A stretch of DNA of 64,000 nt from Pontibacter anaerobius. Its GTDB lineage: Bacteria > Bacteroidota > Bacteroidia > Cytophagales > Hymenobacteraceae. Positions 28,735 through 38,315 of the stretch are shown here, one piece after another; within the stretch, counting starts at the first letter, position 1; each line of letters opens with the position of its first letter. The stretch lies in assembly GCF_026241195.1 (NCBI RefSeq), contig NZ_JAPFQO010000009.1, positions 1 to 64,000 on the forward strand, written 5' to 3'. The position numbers were made by a program, and so were the translations under genes. A model generated the notes under the pieces. It worked only from the letters and a program-made list of their open reading frames with translations. It ran no database searches and was not told the DNA's origin.

Positions 28735-29520
28735 TTAACTTTTCAGCCTTTTTCTCCTATAAACTCTAAGTGCAACAAGTAGTGCAACTCCAATAAGTAT
28801 AAACGGCCAGACGTTGATAAGGGCAACAAAGAACCAAATCAGGTTATTCCAGCCGTTTCTAAAACCATTCTTGTAATTGTGGTTAAATTCAGTCTGATAA
28901 GGTATGCTCTTGTAAAAAGTTATGGTTAATGTAGAGTATGAAACCTGGTTCTGAAGGTACTTTAAGCGACCTTCCATAGATTCAATATCTGAACGTAACT
29001 CTCCAAGCTGCTTTTCAATTTCAAGCATCTCTGTCACACTTTTAGCCTGTTTCAGTAAGTCCAAGAATCTGTTTTCAAGTTCTTTTTTAGTTTTAAGCCT
29101 CGCCTGAACGTCAAGGAACTCAGTCGTGACGTCAATAACTTTGATTTCTTTGCTATTGAACCTCTCTACTCCTTTGGTCGCGTCTTTCAGGAAACTGTCA
29201 AAGCTATCTGCCGGCACCCGGGCGATAATTGTATTACTCTCCCGCTCCGGAGAGTTAAACTCCTGGTCTGAGGAAATATAGCCTTTATACTTTTCGACAG
29301 CCTTTATTATAGTTTGTCGGGTAGAGTTCAGGTCATCTGTTTCGAACTCTATAGTGCCCTCTTTGATTAGCTTTCTTTCAGTTGTTTCAACGCTTCTTTC
29401 GGGTGGCGGAGGAGGAAGAACCATTTCATACCTTTCTACTCCTGCATGCTCCACTTGGTCGCTGCAGCCGCACACTGCAAACAGGAGTAATAACAATGCA
29501 TACTTTAACAAATGTCTCAT
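28735..29520 (-). CDS. DUF4349-type membrane-anchored lipoprotein
   Basis: 261 residues. The signal peptide has the lipobox AVCGC (Cys about 19), then a proline run, then a beta/alpha domain (KLIKEGTIEFETDDLN ... IIARVPADSFDSFLKDA), a coiled coil (about 135-190, ELENRFLDLLKQAKSVTEMLEIEKQL), and a C-terminal helix FALINVWPFILIGVALLVALRVYR. This layout matches DUF4349, proteins of unknown function tethered in the envelope. Base composition is visibly AT-richer than its neighbours. Confidence 0.8.
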   Translation of the reverse strand: MRHLLKYALLLLLFAVCGCSDQVEHAGVERYEMVLPPPPPERSVETTERKLIKEGTIEFETDDLNSTRQTIIKAVEKYKGYISSDQEFNSPERESNTIIARVPADSFDSFLKDATKGVERFNSKEIKVIDVTTEFLDVQARLKTKKELENRFLDLLKQAKSVTEMLEIEKQLGELRSDIESMEGRLKYLQNQVSYSTLTITFYKSIPYQTEFNHNYKNGFRNGWNNLIWFFVALINVWPFILIGVALLVALRVYRRKRLKS

Positions 29521-29633
29521 TTGTGTATAGGTTAAGGCAACAGGGCTTAAACCAGGTGCTAATTTAAGTTTCAGCCTGCTTCATGATACAGACAGCAATA
29601 TACTATCCTCTAAATATAGTAAAACCCTCAAAA

Positions 29634-29661
29634 CAAAAAGAGCACCCGCCAACAGGTGCTC
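29634..29661 (-). terminator. Terminator of the gene at 29688
   Basis: GAGCACC (29640-29646) pairs with GGTGCTC (29655-29661); TTTTTGTTTT follows on the minus strand. Confidence 0.8.
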
Positions 29662-29687
29662 CCCAAATAAGATATTTATACTTTATG

Positions 29688-30323
29688 CTATTCCTCCTCC
29701 TTCGCCTCCTCCAGGTGCACCAGGTAGCGGGTTAGCTTGTTCCACTGCATCTCCTGGAAAATGGCCCAGCCGCCTTCTGCCACAAAAGTGTTCAGCACGG
29801 CCCGGTCGCCGGCCTCTTCGCCCTGGTTGTTAATGCCCTCGTTGCGGCCAATCTCATACCCGTGGATAGTGTTGCCCTCACGCGTAACGCGGAACGTACT
29901 GCTGGCTTCCTTTGTAAAGAAGTGCTCCACTTCGGCCTCACCCTCACCTAACTCCTGTGGTTGCTCACTGGGGTGCACCACAAACTCGGCTAGGTTCTCC
30001 TCTTCCCGCACTTCAGTTATCCTCACCCAGTTATCCATCGTGGAGGCTGGCAGCACGATCTTGAGGTAGTAGCCAACCTCGGGTTTCAGCGCGGTGGTGC
30101 GACGGCCACGGTTGTCGTACAGTTCAAAGGTGGAGCTAACGCCGGTGAGCTTGGTCCAGTTGTTTACGTTAAACAGCTTCTGCTTCGAGAGTTCAAAGGC
30201 CGCAATCGCCTCCTGCTCGGTAGGGTAGGTGTTCTCGTTCTGGAAGAGCTTGTCCTTGGTTTCCTCGCCCTGCAGCACCTTCGCCTCTTTCTTTATCTTA
30301 TTGAATATATCTTTTATCGACAT
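29688..30323 (-). CDS. Cytoplasmic protein of unknown function
   Basis: 211 residues, no signal peptide or membrane segment, acidic at the C-terminus (LEEAKEEE). The N-terminus MSIKDIFNKIKKEAKVL is amphipathic. The middle looks like a beta-rich domain (YYLKIVLPASTMDNWVRITEV). I do not recognise a family. It is monocistronic with its own terminator, and the regulator of the polysaccharide locus is divergent from it. Confidence 0.7.
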   Translation of the reverse strand: MSIKDIFNKIKKEAKVLQGEETKDKLFQNENTYPTEQEAIAAFELSKQKLFNVNNWTKLTGVSSTFELYDNRGRRTTALKPEVGYYLKIVLPASTMDNWVRITEVREEENLAEFVVHPSEQPQELGEGEAEVEHFFTKEASSTFRVTREGNTIHGYEIGRNEGINNQGEEAGDRAVLNTFVAEGGWAIFQEMQWNKLTRYLVHLEEAKEEE

Positions 30324-30545
30324 AGCTTTATCATTTTATAGTGCGGAAATAAGTTTCCTCAGAGAAAGTACGCGCCGCGCGGCCGGATGTTGGAAAACCA
30401 AATCGCACTTTGTGGCATAAGAGCTGAGAATACTGCATCCGGTTTTTGAAGTATAACTTAACACTAGATGCATGTCTGTAAATCTTTATACTGCTATTTA
30501 ATTCTTATCTTAGCACACCAAAGCAAATAATCATACAGAAGCTAC

Positions 30546-33479
30546 ATGTTACCTTTTATTAAGAGAGAAGTAGAGAGGGTGATTAAAAGAGGAGCAAGAG
30601 TGTGGCTGATCCCTGCGCTGTTGATGTTGTTTCTGGCTGTTGAGGCGCAGGCTGGGGCAGCCGACAAGCTGGGTTATCCTTATATCCAGAACTACACGAA
30701 ACAGCAGTACAGAGCGGGCAACCAGAACTGGTCGGTTGCCCGCGGACCGGATGGGGTGATGTACTATGGCAACTCCAGTGGGTTGCTGGCTTTTGATGGA
30801 AACAACTGGCAATTGTACCAAATGCCTAACAAGCTGATTGTGCGTGCCGTGGCTGCAGATGAAAAGGGCCGTGTTTATGCCGGAGGCTTTGGCGAAATAG
30901 GTTACTGGAGCCACGACAAACATGGCCGCTTCCGCTATACTTCTTTAGTGGACCTGGTGCCACATCAGCACCAACTCAACGACGAAGTATGGAAAATCTA
31001 TGTGGATGGTGACAAAGTATACTTTCAGTCGTTTGCGAGTATCTTTAAATACCAGGATGGGAAAATAACGGTCGTAAAGGCGCGGCACCCCTTCCTGTTC
31101 CTGCACCAAGCCGGCGGGCGCTATTTTGCGGAGGTTATTTCGAAGGGGCTTTATGAGCTGAAAGACGACAGCCTGCACTTTATACCTAACAGCCGTAAAC
31201 TGGGCAATTCAGGGGTGCTGAGCGTGCTGCCGTTCTCGGGAAACCGGTTTGTAATAGGTACCGCTAAAGACGGGCTTTTTATATATGACGGCCAGGACTT
31301 TTCACCCTGGCAGAACGAGGCGAATGAGTACCTCAAAACCTACCAACTGAATAACGGCACCCGGATTAATGGCAGCTACTACGCCTTCGGCACTATCCTG
31401 AATGGGGTAGTGGTGCTAAATGAGCAGGGAAAGCTGGTGCACCGCCTCAACAAAAGCAACGGCCTCCAAAACAATACCGTGCTGAACCTCTTCGCCGACC
31501 GAAATCAGAACCTGTGGGCAGGGCTTGATAATGGCATAGATCGGGTGGAGGTGAACTCCCCGCTATACTTTTACTTCGATAAGGTTGGCAATTTCGGCAC
31601 CGTGTACAGCAGCATCATCCATGGTGATAAAATATACCTGGGCACCAACCAGGGGTTATACTACAGCCATTGGCGACCAGGAAACCCTAACGCTGCACAA
31701 AACTTGGATTTCCGGATGATCGAGAACTCGCAGGGGCAGGTGTGGGAACTGGCCGTGGTAGACGGTGAGCTTCTGTGCGGCCACAACGAGGGCACATTTA
31801 GAGTAGAGGGAAGTGGGCTGGTAAAGATCTCGGATGTAAAAGGCGGCTGGACCATCAAAAAACTACAGTCCGACCCGGCTGTACTGATACAAGGTACTTA
31901 TACAGGCCTGGCTGTATACCGGAAAAAAGACGGCCATTGGGCTTTTTCGCATCGGGTAGAAGGATTTGGGGAGCCGGCCAGGAATGTGGAACAGAACCAA
32001 ACCGGCCACATCTGGGTAGGCCACGCTTACAAAGGACTCTATAGACTAAAGCTTAGCCCCGACCTGCGCCAGGTTACCGAAACCAGAAGCTTCGACGAAA
32101 GGCAAGGCTTGCCAGGGGCTTATAAAGTTACCATCTCGCGTCTCTTTAGCCGTCTGCTGTTCTCTACCGGCAAAGGGTTCTACCATTACAATGAGATAAG
32201 CAACAAGTTTACACCGTATCAGGAGCTCAACAGCAAAATCGGTTCTCTGGCTACATCAAAGCGCATACTTCCTGCCACAGGCAAAAAGTACTGGTTTATA
32301 AACCACGGCAAAGTGGCTTTGGTGGATATGGCTAACCCGCAGCAGCCGCGCATCAACACCAACCAGTTTAACATTCTGGACGGCCGCATGGTACAGGAGT
32401 ATGAGAGCATCAGCAAGATAAGCGACTTTATTTACCTGATAAGTATAGACGACGGTTTCGTCATTTATAACACTGACACCATGCCGTCGCAAAGTATAGC
32501 ACTGCCCCATGTGCTCATCCGTAAGGTGGAGAACACCACGGATAAACTTCAACTGCTAACCGAAACCGGAGAGCGTGCCGACATGCTGCAGCTGCCTTAC
32601 AGCCAGAACAACCTGCGCCTGTCTTTTGCCTTACCATACTTTAAGCAGTCGGAGGTAGAGTTTCAGTACTTGCTGGAGGGTTACTCCGGCAAATGGTCGC
32701 CGTGGAGCAGTGCTACCCAAAAGGAGTTTACGAACCTGGGGCAGGGAGAGTATAGCTTTAAGGTGCGCGCACGCGTAAGCGGGGAGGTTATAACAACAGC
32801 CACAGAATACCGCTTTGTGGTGCTGCCGCCATGGTATGCCACCTGGTGGGCTTATACGTTGTATGCCGTGGTGGCGGTACTTATACTTTGGGTAGGCCGC
32901 AGGCTATACTTTAAAAAGCTGCAGCGGGACCAGCAACGCATACAGCAGCAGCTGGAGCAGGAAAAGCAGGAGCAGTTGCGGCAGGAGGCTATCCTACACG
33001 AGCAGAAATTGGTGAAGATACGTAACGAGCAGCTGAAATCAGAGCTATCTAACAAGAGCCGCGAACTGGCCAGCACTGCCCTGAACATCGTGAATAAGAA
33101 CGAGCTGTTGCAGAACATCAGCCATGAGGTGAACAAGCTGCAGGATGCAGAGGGCAACAGGCTGCCGGAGCGGCAGCTAAAGAAAATACAAAAAATTATA
33201 CTGGAGGGTATGAGTTCTCAAAATGATTGGGAGCTGTTTGAGAAGAGCTTTAACGAGACCAACGCCAACTACTTTAAAAAGCTGAAGGAGGGCTATCCGG
33301 AGCTTACACCCAATGATATGAAGCTGTGTGCCTACCTGCGGATGAATATGTCAAGCAAGGAGATCGCCGCACTGCTCAATATCACCGTTCGCGGAGTAGA
33401 ACTGCGCCGCTACCGCCTCCGCAAAAAGCTGAACATGGACCCCGAAAAGAACCTGGTGGAGTTCGTGATGGAGATCTGA
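30546..33479 (+). CDS. Membrane-anchored propeller/Y_Y_Y sensor with LuxR-type HTH
   Basis: 977 residues. An N-terminal signal-anchor precedes a two-component-regulator beta-propeller (about 50-640, repeats such as LNLFADRNQNLWAGLDNGIDRVEV), a Y_Y_Y domain (about 680-760, QYLLEGYSGKWSPWS ... LGQGEYSFKVRA), one membrane helix (about 767-789), a long coiled coil, and a C-terminal helix-turn-helix (919-977, LTPNDMKLCAYLRMNMSSKEIAALLNITVRGVE). There is no kinase ATPase or receiver, so it should bind DNA directly from the membrane. It sits before SusC, as regulators of glycan loci do. Confidence 0.88.
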   Translation: MLPFIKREVERVIKRGARVWLIPALLMLFLAVEAQAGAADKLGYPYIQNYTKQQYRAGNQNWSVARGPDGVMYYGNSSGLLAFDGNNWQLYQMPNKLIVRAVAADEKGRVYAGGFGEIGYWSHDKHGRFRYTSLVDLVPHQHQLNDEVWKIYVDGDKVYFQSFASIFKYQDGKITVVKARHPFLFLHQAGGRYFAEVISKGLYELKDDSLHFIPNSRKLGNSGVLSVLPFSGNRFVIGTAKDGLFIYDGQDFSPWQNEANEYLKTYQLNNGTRINGSYYAFGTILNGVVVLNEQGKLVHRLNKSNGLQNNTVLNLFADRNQNLWAGLDNGIDRVEVNSPLYFYFDKVGNFGTVYSSIIHGDKIYLGTNQGLYYSHWRPGNPNAAQNLDFRMIENSQGQVWELAVVDGELLCGHNEGTFRVEGSGLVKISDVKGGWTIKKLQSDPAVLIQGTYTGLAVYRKKDGHWAFSHRVEGFGEPARNVEQNQTGHIWVGHAYKGLYRLKLSPDLRQVTETRSFDERQGLPGAYKVTISRLFSRLLFSTGKGFYHYNEISNKFTPYQELNSKIGSLATSKRILPATGKKYWFINHGKVALVDMANPQQPRINTNQFNILDGRMVQEYESISKISDFIYLISIDDGFVIYNTDTMPSQSIALPHVLIRKVENTTDKLQLLTETGERADMLQLPYSQNNLRLSFALPYFKQSEVEFQYLLEGYSGKWSPWSSATQKEFTNLGQGEYSFKVRARVSGEVITTATEYRFVVLPPWYATWWAYTLYAVVAVLILWVGRRLYFKKLQRDQQRIQQQLEQEKQEQLRQEAILHEQKLVKIRNEQLKSELSNKSRELASTALNIVNKNELLQNISHEVNKLQDAEGNRLPERQLKKIQKIILEGMSSQNDWELFEKSFNETNANYFKKLKEGYPELTPNDMKLCAYLRMNMSSKEIAALLNITVRGVELRRYRLRKKLNMDPEKNLVEFVMEI

Positions 33480-33509
33480 CACCACATTATTACCACATCA
33501 TTACCTCTC

Positions 33510-33546
33510 ATGCCCCCTGAAAAATCGCTCAGGGGGCATTTTTTTA
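33510..33546 (+). terminator. Terminator of the regulator gene
   Basis: ATGCCCCCTGA (33510-33520) pairs with TCAGGGGGCAT (33529-33539) and seven T follow. SusC therefore has its own promoter in 33547-33753. Confidence 0.92.
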
Positions 33547-33753
33547 TGTGTATCATCTATCCATAACATCTGCTCAACGTATACAAAAGTATGTACTCAC
33601 CGGAACTGGACCTTGTGCAAGCCCCTTAAGGTAAGCACTCACTATTTTGCACTGTGATGTGGTATTGTAGTGGTGGAATTTTTGGGTGCCGAAATGATAA
33701 CCCAGACATTTATAGCATCAACCTAATCTAAAATCAATCTTTGAGTAAAACGT

Positions 33754-36735
33754 ATGAAGAGAAAAATTTTACTACTCGTCATGTGCCTGCTGACGGTTCA
33801 CCTCTCATTTGCGCAGAATACAATTTCGGTGCAGGGTAAGGTGACCGATGCCTCTACCGGACAACCGCTTATTGGAGCGGGTGTGGCGGTACAGGGAACC
33901 AGCACCGGCACCCAAACCGATGCCGAAGGTAACTATACCATCAATGCCCCGGCAAACGGTACGCTTACATTCAGTTACCTGGGCTACCAGAATGCGCAGG
34001 TGCCTGTTAACAACCAGAACACCATTAACGCACAGTTGCAGACAGACACCGAAACACTGCAGGAGGTAGTGGTAACAGGCTATGGTGTGCAGGAGAAGCG
34101 CGATGTAACTGGTTCGATTGCCTCGGTTAAAAGTGAGGAACTTGTTAGACAGGCTTCACAGAACCCGGTGAGTTCGCTGCAAGGTAAAGTGGCCGGCGTT
34201 ACCATCACAAACTCCGGCGCACCTGGTGCGTCACCACAGATCAGGATTCGTGGTGCGGGCTCTGCTTTGGGTAGTACAGATCCGCTTTATGTAGTGGATG
34301 GTACTTTTGTAGATGACCTTAGCTTCCTGAACCCGGCTGATATTGAGTCGATGGAAATTTTGAAAGATGCCTCCAGTGCTGCGATTTACGGTGTTCGTGC
34401 TGCAAACGGTGTAGTACTTGTTACAACCAAGCGCGGTAAGGCAGGAGAGGCCACTGTTAACTATAACGGTTTTGTAGGAGTGCAGCGGGTTACGAATCAA
34501 CTCGAAATGACCAATGCGCAGGAATACACAACTTTAGTGAACGAGAAACTCCGCATTGAAAACCCGGATGCCAGCCTTCTGCCAACCGGCCTGCCAAGTA
34601 CTGACTGGTATGACCAGATTCTGCGTACTGCCATGATTCATAACCACCAGGTATCTGCCTCTGGTGGATCTGAGAAGGTGACTTACATGGCCAGCGCTGG
34701 TTACCTGAACCAGGAAGGTATCGTAGAGGGGGACGAATACCGTCGCCTTACAGCCCGATTACAAACCGACTTCCAGATCAGCGAAAATATCAAAGTAGGC
34801 TACAATGGTATTTTCTATGATTATCAGTCAGAAAACATACCAGGCGATATTTTCTACCAAGCCTTTGTGGCGCCGCCTATCATACCTGTATTTGAGCCAA
34901 ATGGCCGGTACGGTGACCCGGCAAATTATCCCGTAGGTAACTTTGCTAACCCACAGGCCTCTCTGGATTGGTTCAACCAAGAGTCGAATGGCCAGCGCTT
35001 AACAGGTAATGCCTTCGGTGAAGTAACATTTCTGGATGGGTTCACCTTCCGCACAAGTCTTGGCCTGAACTATGGTATAGACGAATTCTGGAACTATAGA
35101 TCACAAGACTCGCTTACCAGCGTGCAGTTCGCCTCCAGAAGTCTTTTAACCCAGCACAGAAGTAAAACAAACATGTGGCTCTGGGAAAATACCCTGACTT
35201 ATGACAAGTCTTTCGGAGACCATGAGATTACGGCTCTGTTGGGTACTTCAGCTCAGGAGGATCAGTCTGAGTTCTTTACAGGATCCGTAAACGATGTCGA
35301 ATTCAATACAGAAGCAAACCTTTACCTGGACTTAGGTGACCCAGAGACATTTAACATTAATGCTGGAGGTGAAAGAGGTACCTTCGTTTCTTATTTTGGC
35401 AGGGTGAATTATTCTTTCCTGGATCGTTACCTGCTTACCGCCACTTTACGCTATGATGCTTCTTCTAACTATCCGCGAGATGATAGATGGGAATACTTTC
35501 CTTCTATCGGCTTAGGCTGGCGTGTAACTGAGGAAGGTTTTATGCAAAGCCAAAACATTTTTGATAACCTGAAGCTAAGAGCAAGCTGGGGAAGGCTAGG
35601 TAATAACAACATCCCGGCTAATATATTCAGACTGCCGGTAAACAGAGCCGCACGATATGGCTCAATATATAATGGAGTACTTTTACCCGGAGCGAACATA
35701 ACAGACGTTGTACCTTCTACACTTTTCTGGGAGATAGTAGAAGAAGTTGACTTAGGTGTTGAGATGGGCTTCCTGAACAACAGGCTGACGGTAGAAGCCG
35801 ACTGGTACAATAAGCAAACTAAGGATGCCATCTTTGGTCTTACCCCACTTGGGTTTTTGGGTTTGGGAGGCCAGATCAGAGGTAACTTTGCTGATTTCCG
35901 CAACCGTGGTATAGAGTTTATAGCCAACTGGAGCGATGATATATCAAGTGATATCAGCTACAACGTTGGTGTGAATTTCTCTCGCAACCAAAACGAGGTA
36001 ACCAACATTGCTACGGAGAATGCGGCCCTTTTCAATGGTAACCTGCCTGTAGGCGGCTATCAGGTAAGCATAACCCGTGTAGGCGACCCAATCGGTTCTT
36101 TCTTTGGCTATGAAGTAGCAGGTATCTTCCAAAATGAACAGGAGATTGAAGGCTCCGCTCAGCCTAGCGCCGTTCCAGGCGACTTCAGATACAGAGACCT
36201 TGATGGAAATAATGTGATAGACCAAAGAGATAAAACTATCATCGGTAATCCAAACCCAGGCCTGATCTATGGCATCAACACAGGCTTCCGCTATAAAAGC
36301 TTCGATTTGCAGCTGGATATACAAGGTGTGGCTGATGTAGACATTTACAACGGTAACCGTAACGTGCGCTTCGGCAATGAAAACTACGATAAGGATTTCT
36401 ATGATAACCGCTGGAGTGGTCCGGGTACATCAAACTCATACCCTTCTGCTAAGTTGACTGGTAAAAACCTTGATCCAAGCGATTACTATGTAGAAAGCGG
36501 TAGTTACATCAGAATCCGAAACCTGCAGTTAGGTTATAACCTGCCAGAAGGTGTGGTGAATACCCTAAAGATGCGCAACCTTCGCGTGTATGTAAATGCG
36601 CAGAACCCGGTAACCTGGTTCGACTACAATGGCTTCTCTCCGGAGGTAGGCGGTGCCCCGATAAGCCAGGGCATAGACCGAAATGTGTATCCACTTTCTG
36701 CTACCTACAACTTTGGTGTTAATGCTACATTCTAA
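33754..36735 (+). CDS. SusC-like TonB-dependent outer-membrane transporter
   Basis: 993 residues. Signal peptide MKRKILLLVMCLLTVHLSFAQ; a carboxypeptidase-D-like domain (about 24-105, VQGKVTDASTGQPLIGAGV); the SusC signature LQEVVVTGYG; plug domain (about 115-230, IRIRGAGSALGSTDPLYVVDG and DASSAAIYGVRAANGVVLVTTKRG); then a beta-barrel to the C-terminal Phe (NFGVNATF). It imports oligosaccharides with the SusD partner encoded 14 nt downstream. The substrate is inferred from the enzymes in the locus. Confidence 0.96.
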   Translation: MKRKILLLVMCLLTVHLSFAQNTISVQGKVTDASTGQPLIGAGVAVQGTSTGTQTDAEGNYTINAPANGTLTFSYLGYQNAQVPVNNQNTINAQLQTDTETLQEVVVTGYGVQEKRDVTGSIASVKSEELVRQASQNPVSSLQGKVAGVTITNSGAPGASPQIRIRGAGSALGSTDPLYVVDGTFVDDLSFLNPADIESMEILKDASSAAIYGVRAANGVVLVTTKRGKAGEATVNYNGFVGVQRVTNQLEMTNAQEYTTLVNEKLRIENPDASLLPTGLPSTDWYDQILRTAMIHNHQVSASGGSEKVTYMASAGYLNQEGIVEGDEYRRLTARLQTDFQISENIKVGYNGIFYDYQSENIPGDIFYQAFVAPPIIPVFEPNGRYGDPANYPVGNFANPQASLDWFNQESNGQRLTGNAFGEVTFLDGFTFRTSLGLNYGIDEFWNYRSQDSLTSVQFASRSLLTQHRSKTNMWLWENTLTYDKSFGDHEITALLGTSAQEDQSEFFTGSVNDVEFNTEANLYLDLGDPETFNINAGGERGTFVSYFGRVNYSFLDRYLLTATLRYDASSNYPRDDRWEYFPSIGLGWRVTEEGFMQSQNIFDNLKLRASWGRLGNNNIPANIFRLPVNRAARYGSIYNGVLLPGANITDVVPSTLFWEIVEEVDLGVEMGFLNNRLTVEADWYNKQTKDAIFGLTPLGFLGLGGQIRGNFADFRNRGIEFIANWSDDISSDISYNVGVNFSRNQNEVTNIATENAALFNGNLPVGGYQVSITRVGDPIGSFFGYEVAGIFQNEQEIEGSAQPSAVPGDFRYRDLDGNNVIDQRDKTIIGNPNPGLIYGINTGFRYKSFDLQLDIQGVADVDIYNGNRNVRFGNENYDKDFYDNRWSGPGTSNSYPSAKLTGKNLDPSDYYVESGSYIRIRNLQLGYNLPEGVVNTLKMRNLRVYVNAQNPVTWFDYNGFSPEVGGAPISQGIDRNVYPLSATYNFGVNATF

Positions 36736-36749
36736 AACAGGAACAACTC

Positions 36750-38228
36750 ATGAAAAATATACTTTACAGCGTTAAGCGCAACTCGTTTATACTTATCAGC
36801 GCCCTGGCCATCGGAGGTTTGGCATCCTGTTCAGAAGATTTCCTGGATGTGGAACCTGAAGGAGTAGGCGTAGGGGAGGACTTCTTTACAACTGCAGAGC
36901 ATGCCAGGCTTGCTATCAACTCCGTGTACGGCAACTTGAGGGAGTGGAACAACATTGCCTTCGCCCATCTGGCCATCACCACCATCACCTCTGATAATGC
37001 TGCCAAAGGCAGCGTGCCAGGTGACGCTGGTTTTCTGGATGACTTCGATAACTTTACTCTTACAGCTACAGAGGGGCAGTTGAACGGATACTGGAACGGC
37101 CAGTATCAGGCTATAAACCTGACAAACCAGGTGCTTACCAATGTGCCTCAAATAACAATGGACGCGACTGAAAAGGAGCGTATTCTGGCAGAAGCGAAAT
37201 TCTTCCGTGCCTATCATTACTTTAATCTGGTAAGAGCCTTCGGAGGCGTGCCTCTTCGCTTATCTGTACCAGTGCCTGGTGAGCAGGAGGATCCTGCTAC
37301 CCTAAACATTCCACGATCAAGTGCAGAGGAAGTATACACGCAAATCATACAGGACCTGACAGAAGCTGCAGCGGATTTACCAAACAGAGGAGCTGCCGAA
37401 AGAGGTCGTGCCACCCAGGGAGCTGCCTTAGGCATGCTGGCCAAAGTGCAGCTCTATCAACGCAATTGGCAGGAGGTAATTAATCTGGCTAATCAGATTG
37501 AAGGCTTAGGCTATGGCTTGGTGGAGGATTATTACAGCATTTTCCGGATCGCCGGGGAGCACAACAACGAATCTCTCTTTGAGATAGAAGCGCAAACTAT
37601 ACCCGGTAACTGCGGCGCTTCCAACAGCCAGTGGGCAGAGGTCCAGGGTGTAAGAGCTCAGTTTGGTTGGGGCTTTGTAGAGCCTACCGAGGATCTGGTA
37701 AATGCCTATGAGGAAGGTGATGAGCGCCTGGAGGCAACTATCCTGTTCAGAGGCGAGACAACTCCGGAAGGTGATGTGATTAACCCAAATGCGCCGAACC
37801 CGAGGTATAACCAAAAGGCATATGTGCCAAGCTTCATTACAAATGAATGTGGGTATGCCAAAGATCAGAACGTCCGTATTTTACGCTTTGCAGAGGTACT
37901 ATTAATGCGTGCTGAGGCTGCCAATGAGTTGGGCGATACTCAGCAAGCCTTAGCAGACCTGAACCGCGTCCGAGTAAGAGCCGGGTTGGATCCTATTGAG
38001 TCAGCCTCACAGGAGGAGCTTCGCCAGATTATATGGCACGAGCGCCGTGTAGAACTGGCCCTGGAGAATGGTGACCGCTTCTTTGACCTGGTGCGCCAGG
38101 GCAGGGCTGCCGAGGTACTGCAGGCGCAGGGTAAGCAGTTCACAGAAGGTGTGAATGAGGCAATGCCAATCCCGCAACAGCAGATCATTCTCAGTGGCGG
38201 TACTCTAACCCAGAACCCGGGATATTAA
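36750..38228 (+). CDS. SusD/RagB-like glycan-binding lipoprotein
   Basis: 492 residues. Lipobox GLASC with Cys27, then EDFLDVEPEGVGVGEDFF, a TPR-rich core (YWNGQYQAINLTNQVL, AEAKFFRAYHYFNLVRAFGGVPL) and the C-terminal SusD region (RFAEVLLMRAEAANELGD, IIWHERRVELALENGDRFFDLVR). It is the surface partner of SusC and binds the glycan before import. A strong hairpin follows the stop, separating it from the enzyme genes. Confidence 0.96.
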   Translation: MKNILYSVKRNSFILISALAIGGLASCSEDFLDVEPEGVGVGEDFFTTAEHARLAINSVYGNLREWNNIAFAHLAITTITSDNAAKGSVPGDAGFLDDFDNFTLTATEGQLNGYWNGQYQAINLTNQVLTNVPQITMDATEKERILAEAKFFRAYHYFNLVRAFGGVPLRLSVPVPGEQEDPATLNIPRSSAEEVYTQIIQDLTEAAADLPNRGAAERGRATQGAALGMLAKVQLYQRNWQEVINLANQIEGLGYGLVEDYYSIFRIAGEHNNESLFEIEAQTIPGNCGASNSQWAEVQGVRAQFGWGFVEPTEDLVNAYEEGDERLEATILFRGETTPEGDVINPNAPNPRYNQKAYVPSFITNECGYAKDQNVRILRFAEVLLMRAEAANELGDTQQALADLNRVRVRAGLDPIESASQEELRQIIWHERRVELALENGDRFFDLVRQGRAAEVLQAQGKQFTEGVNEAMPIPQQQIILSGGTLTQNPGY

Positions 38229-38240
38229 TCTTTAAACATT

Positions 38241-38278
38241 AAAGTATGGAGCCGCTGCAAAGTATGGCTCCATACTTT
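38241..38278 (+). terminator. Hairpin between susD-like and enzyme genes
   Basis: A perfect 13-bp stem AAAGTATGGAGCC (38241-38253) / GGCTCCATACTTT (38266-38278), then CTTTTCT. It probably reduces read-through from SusC/SusD into the enzyme genes. The arms themselves carry the dispersed AAGTATR motif. Confidence 0.7.
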
Positions 38279-38315
38279 CTTTTCTATCAAACTAACCCCA
38301 CCCTTACCACAAAGG

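Noticed and set aside
33121-33170. Histidine-kinase-like box NISHEVNKL in the regulator
   Set aside because: It lies in the coiled coil, lacks the rest of the DHp motif and no ATPase domain follows.
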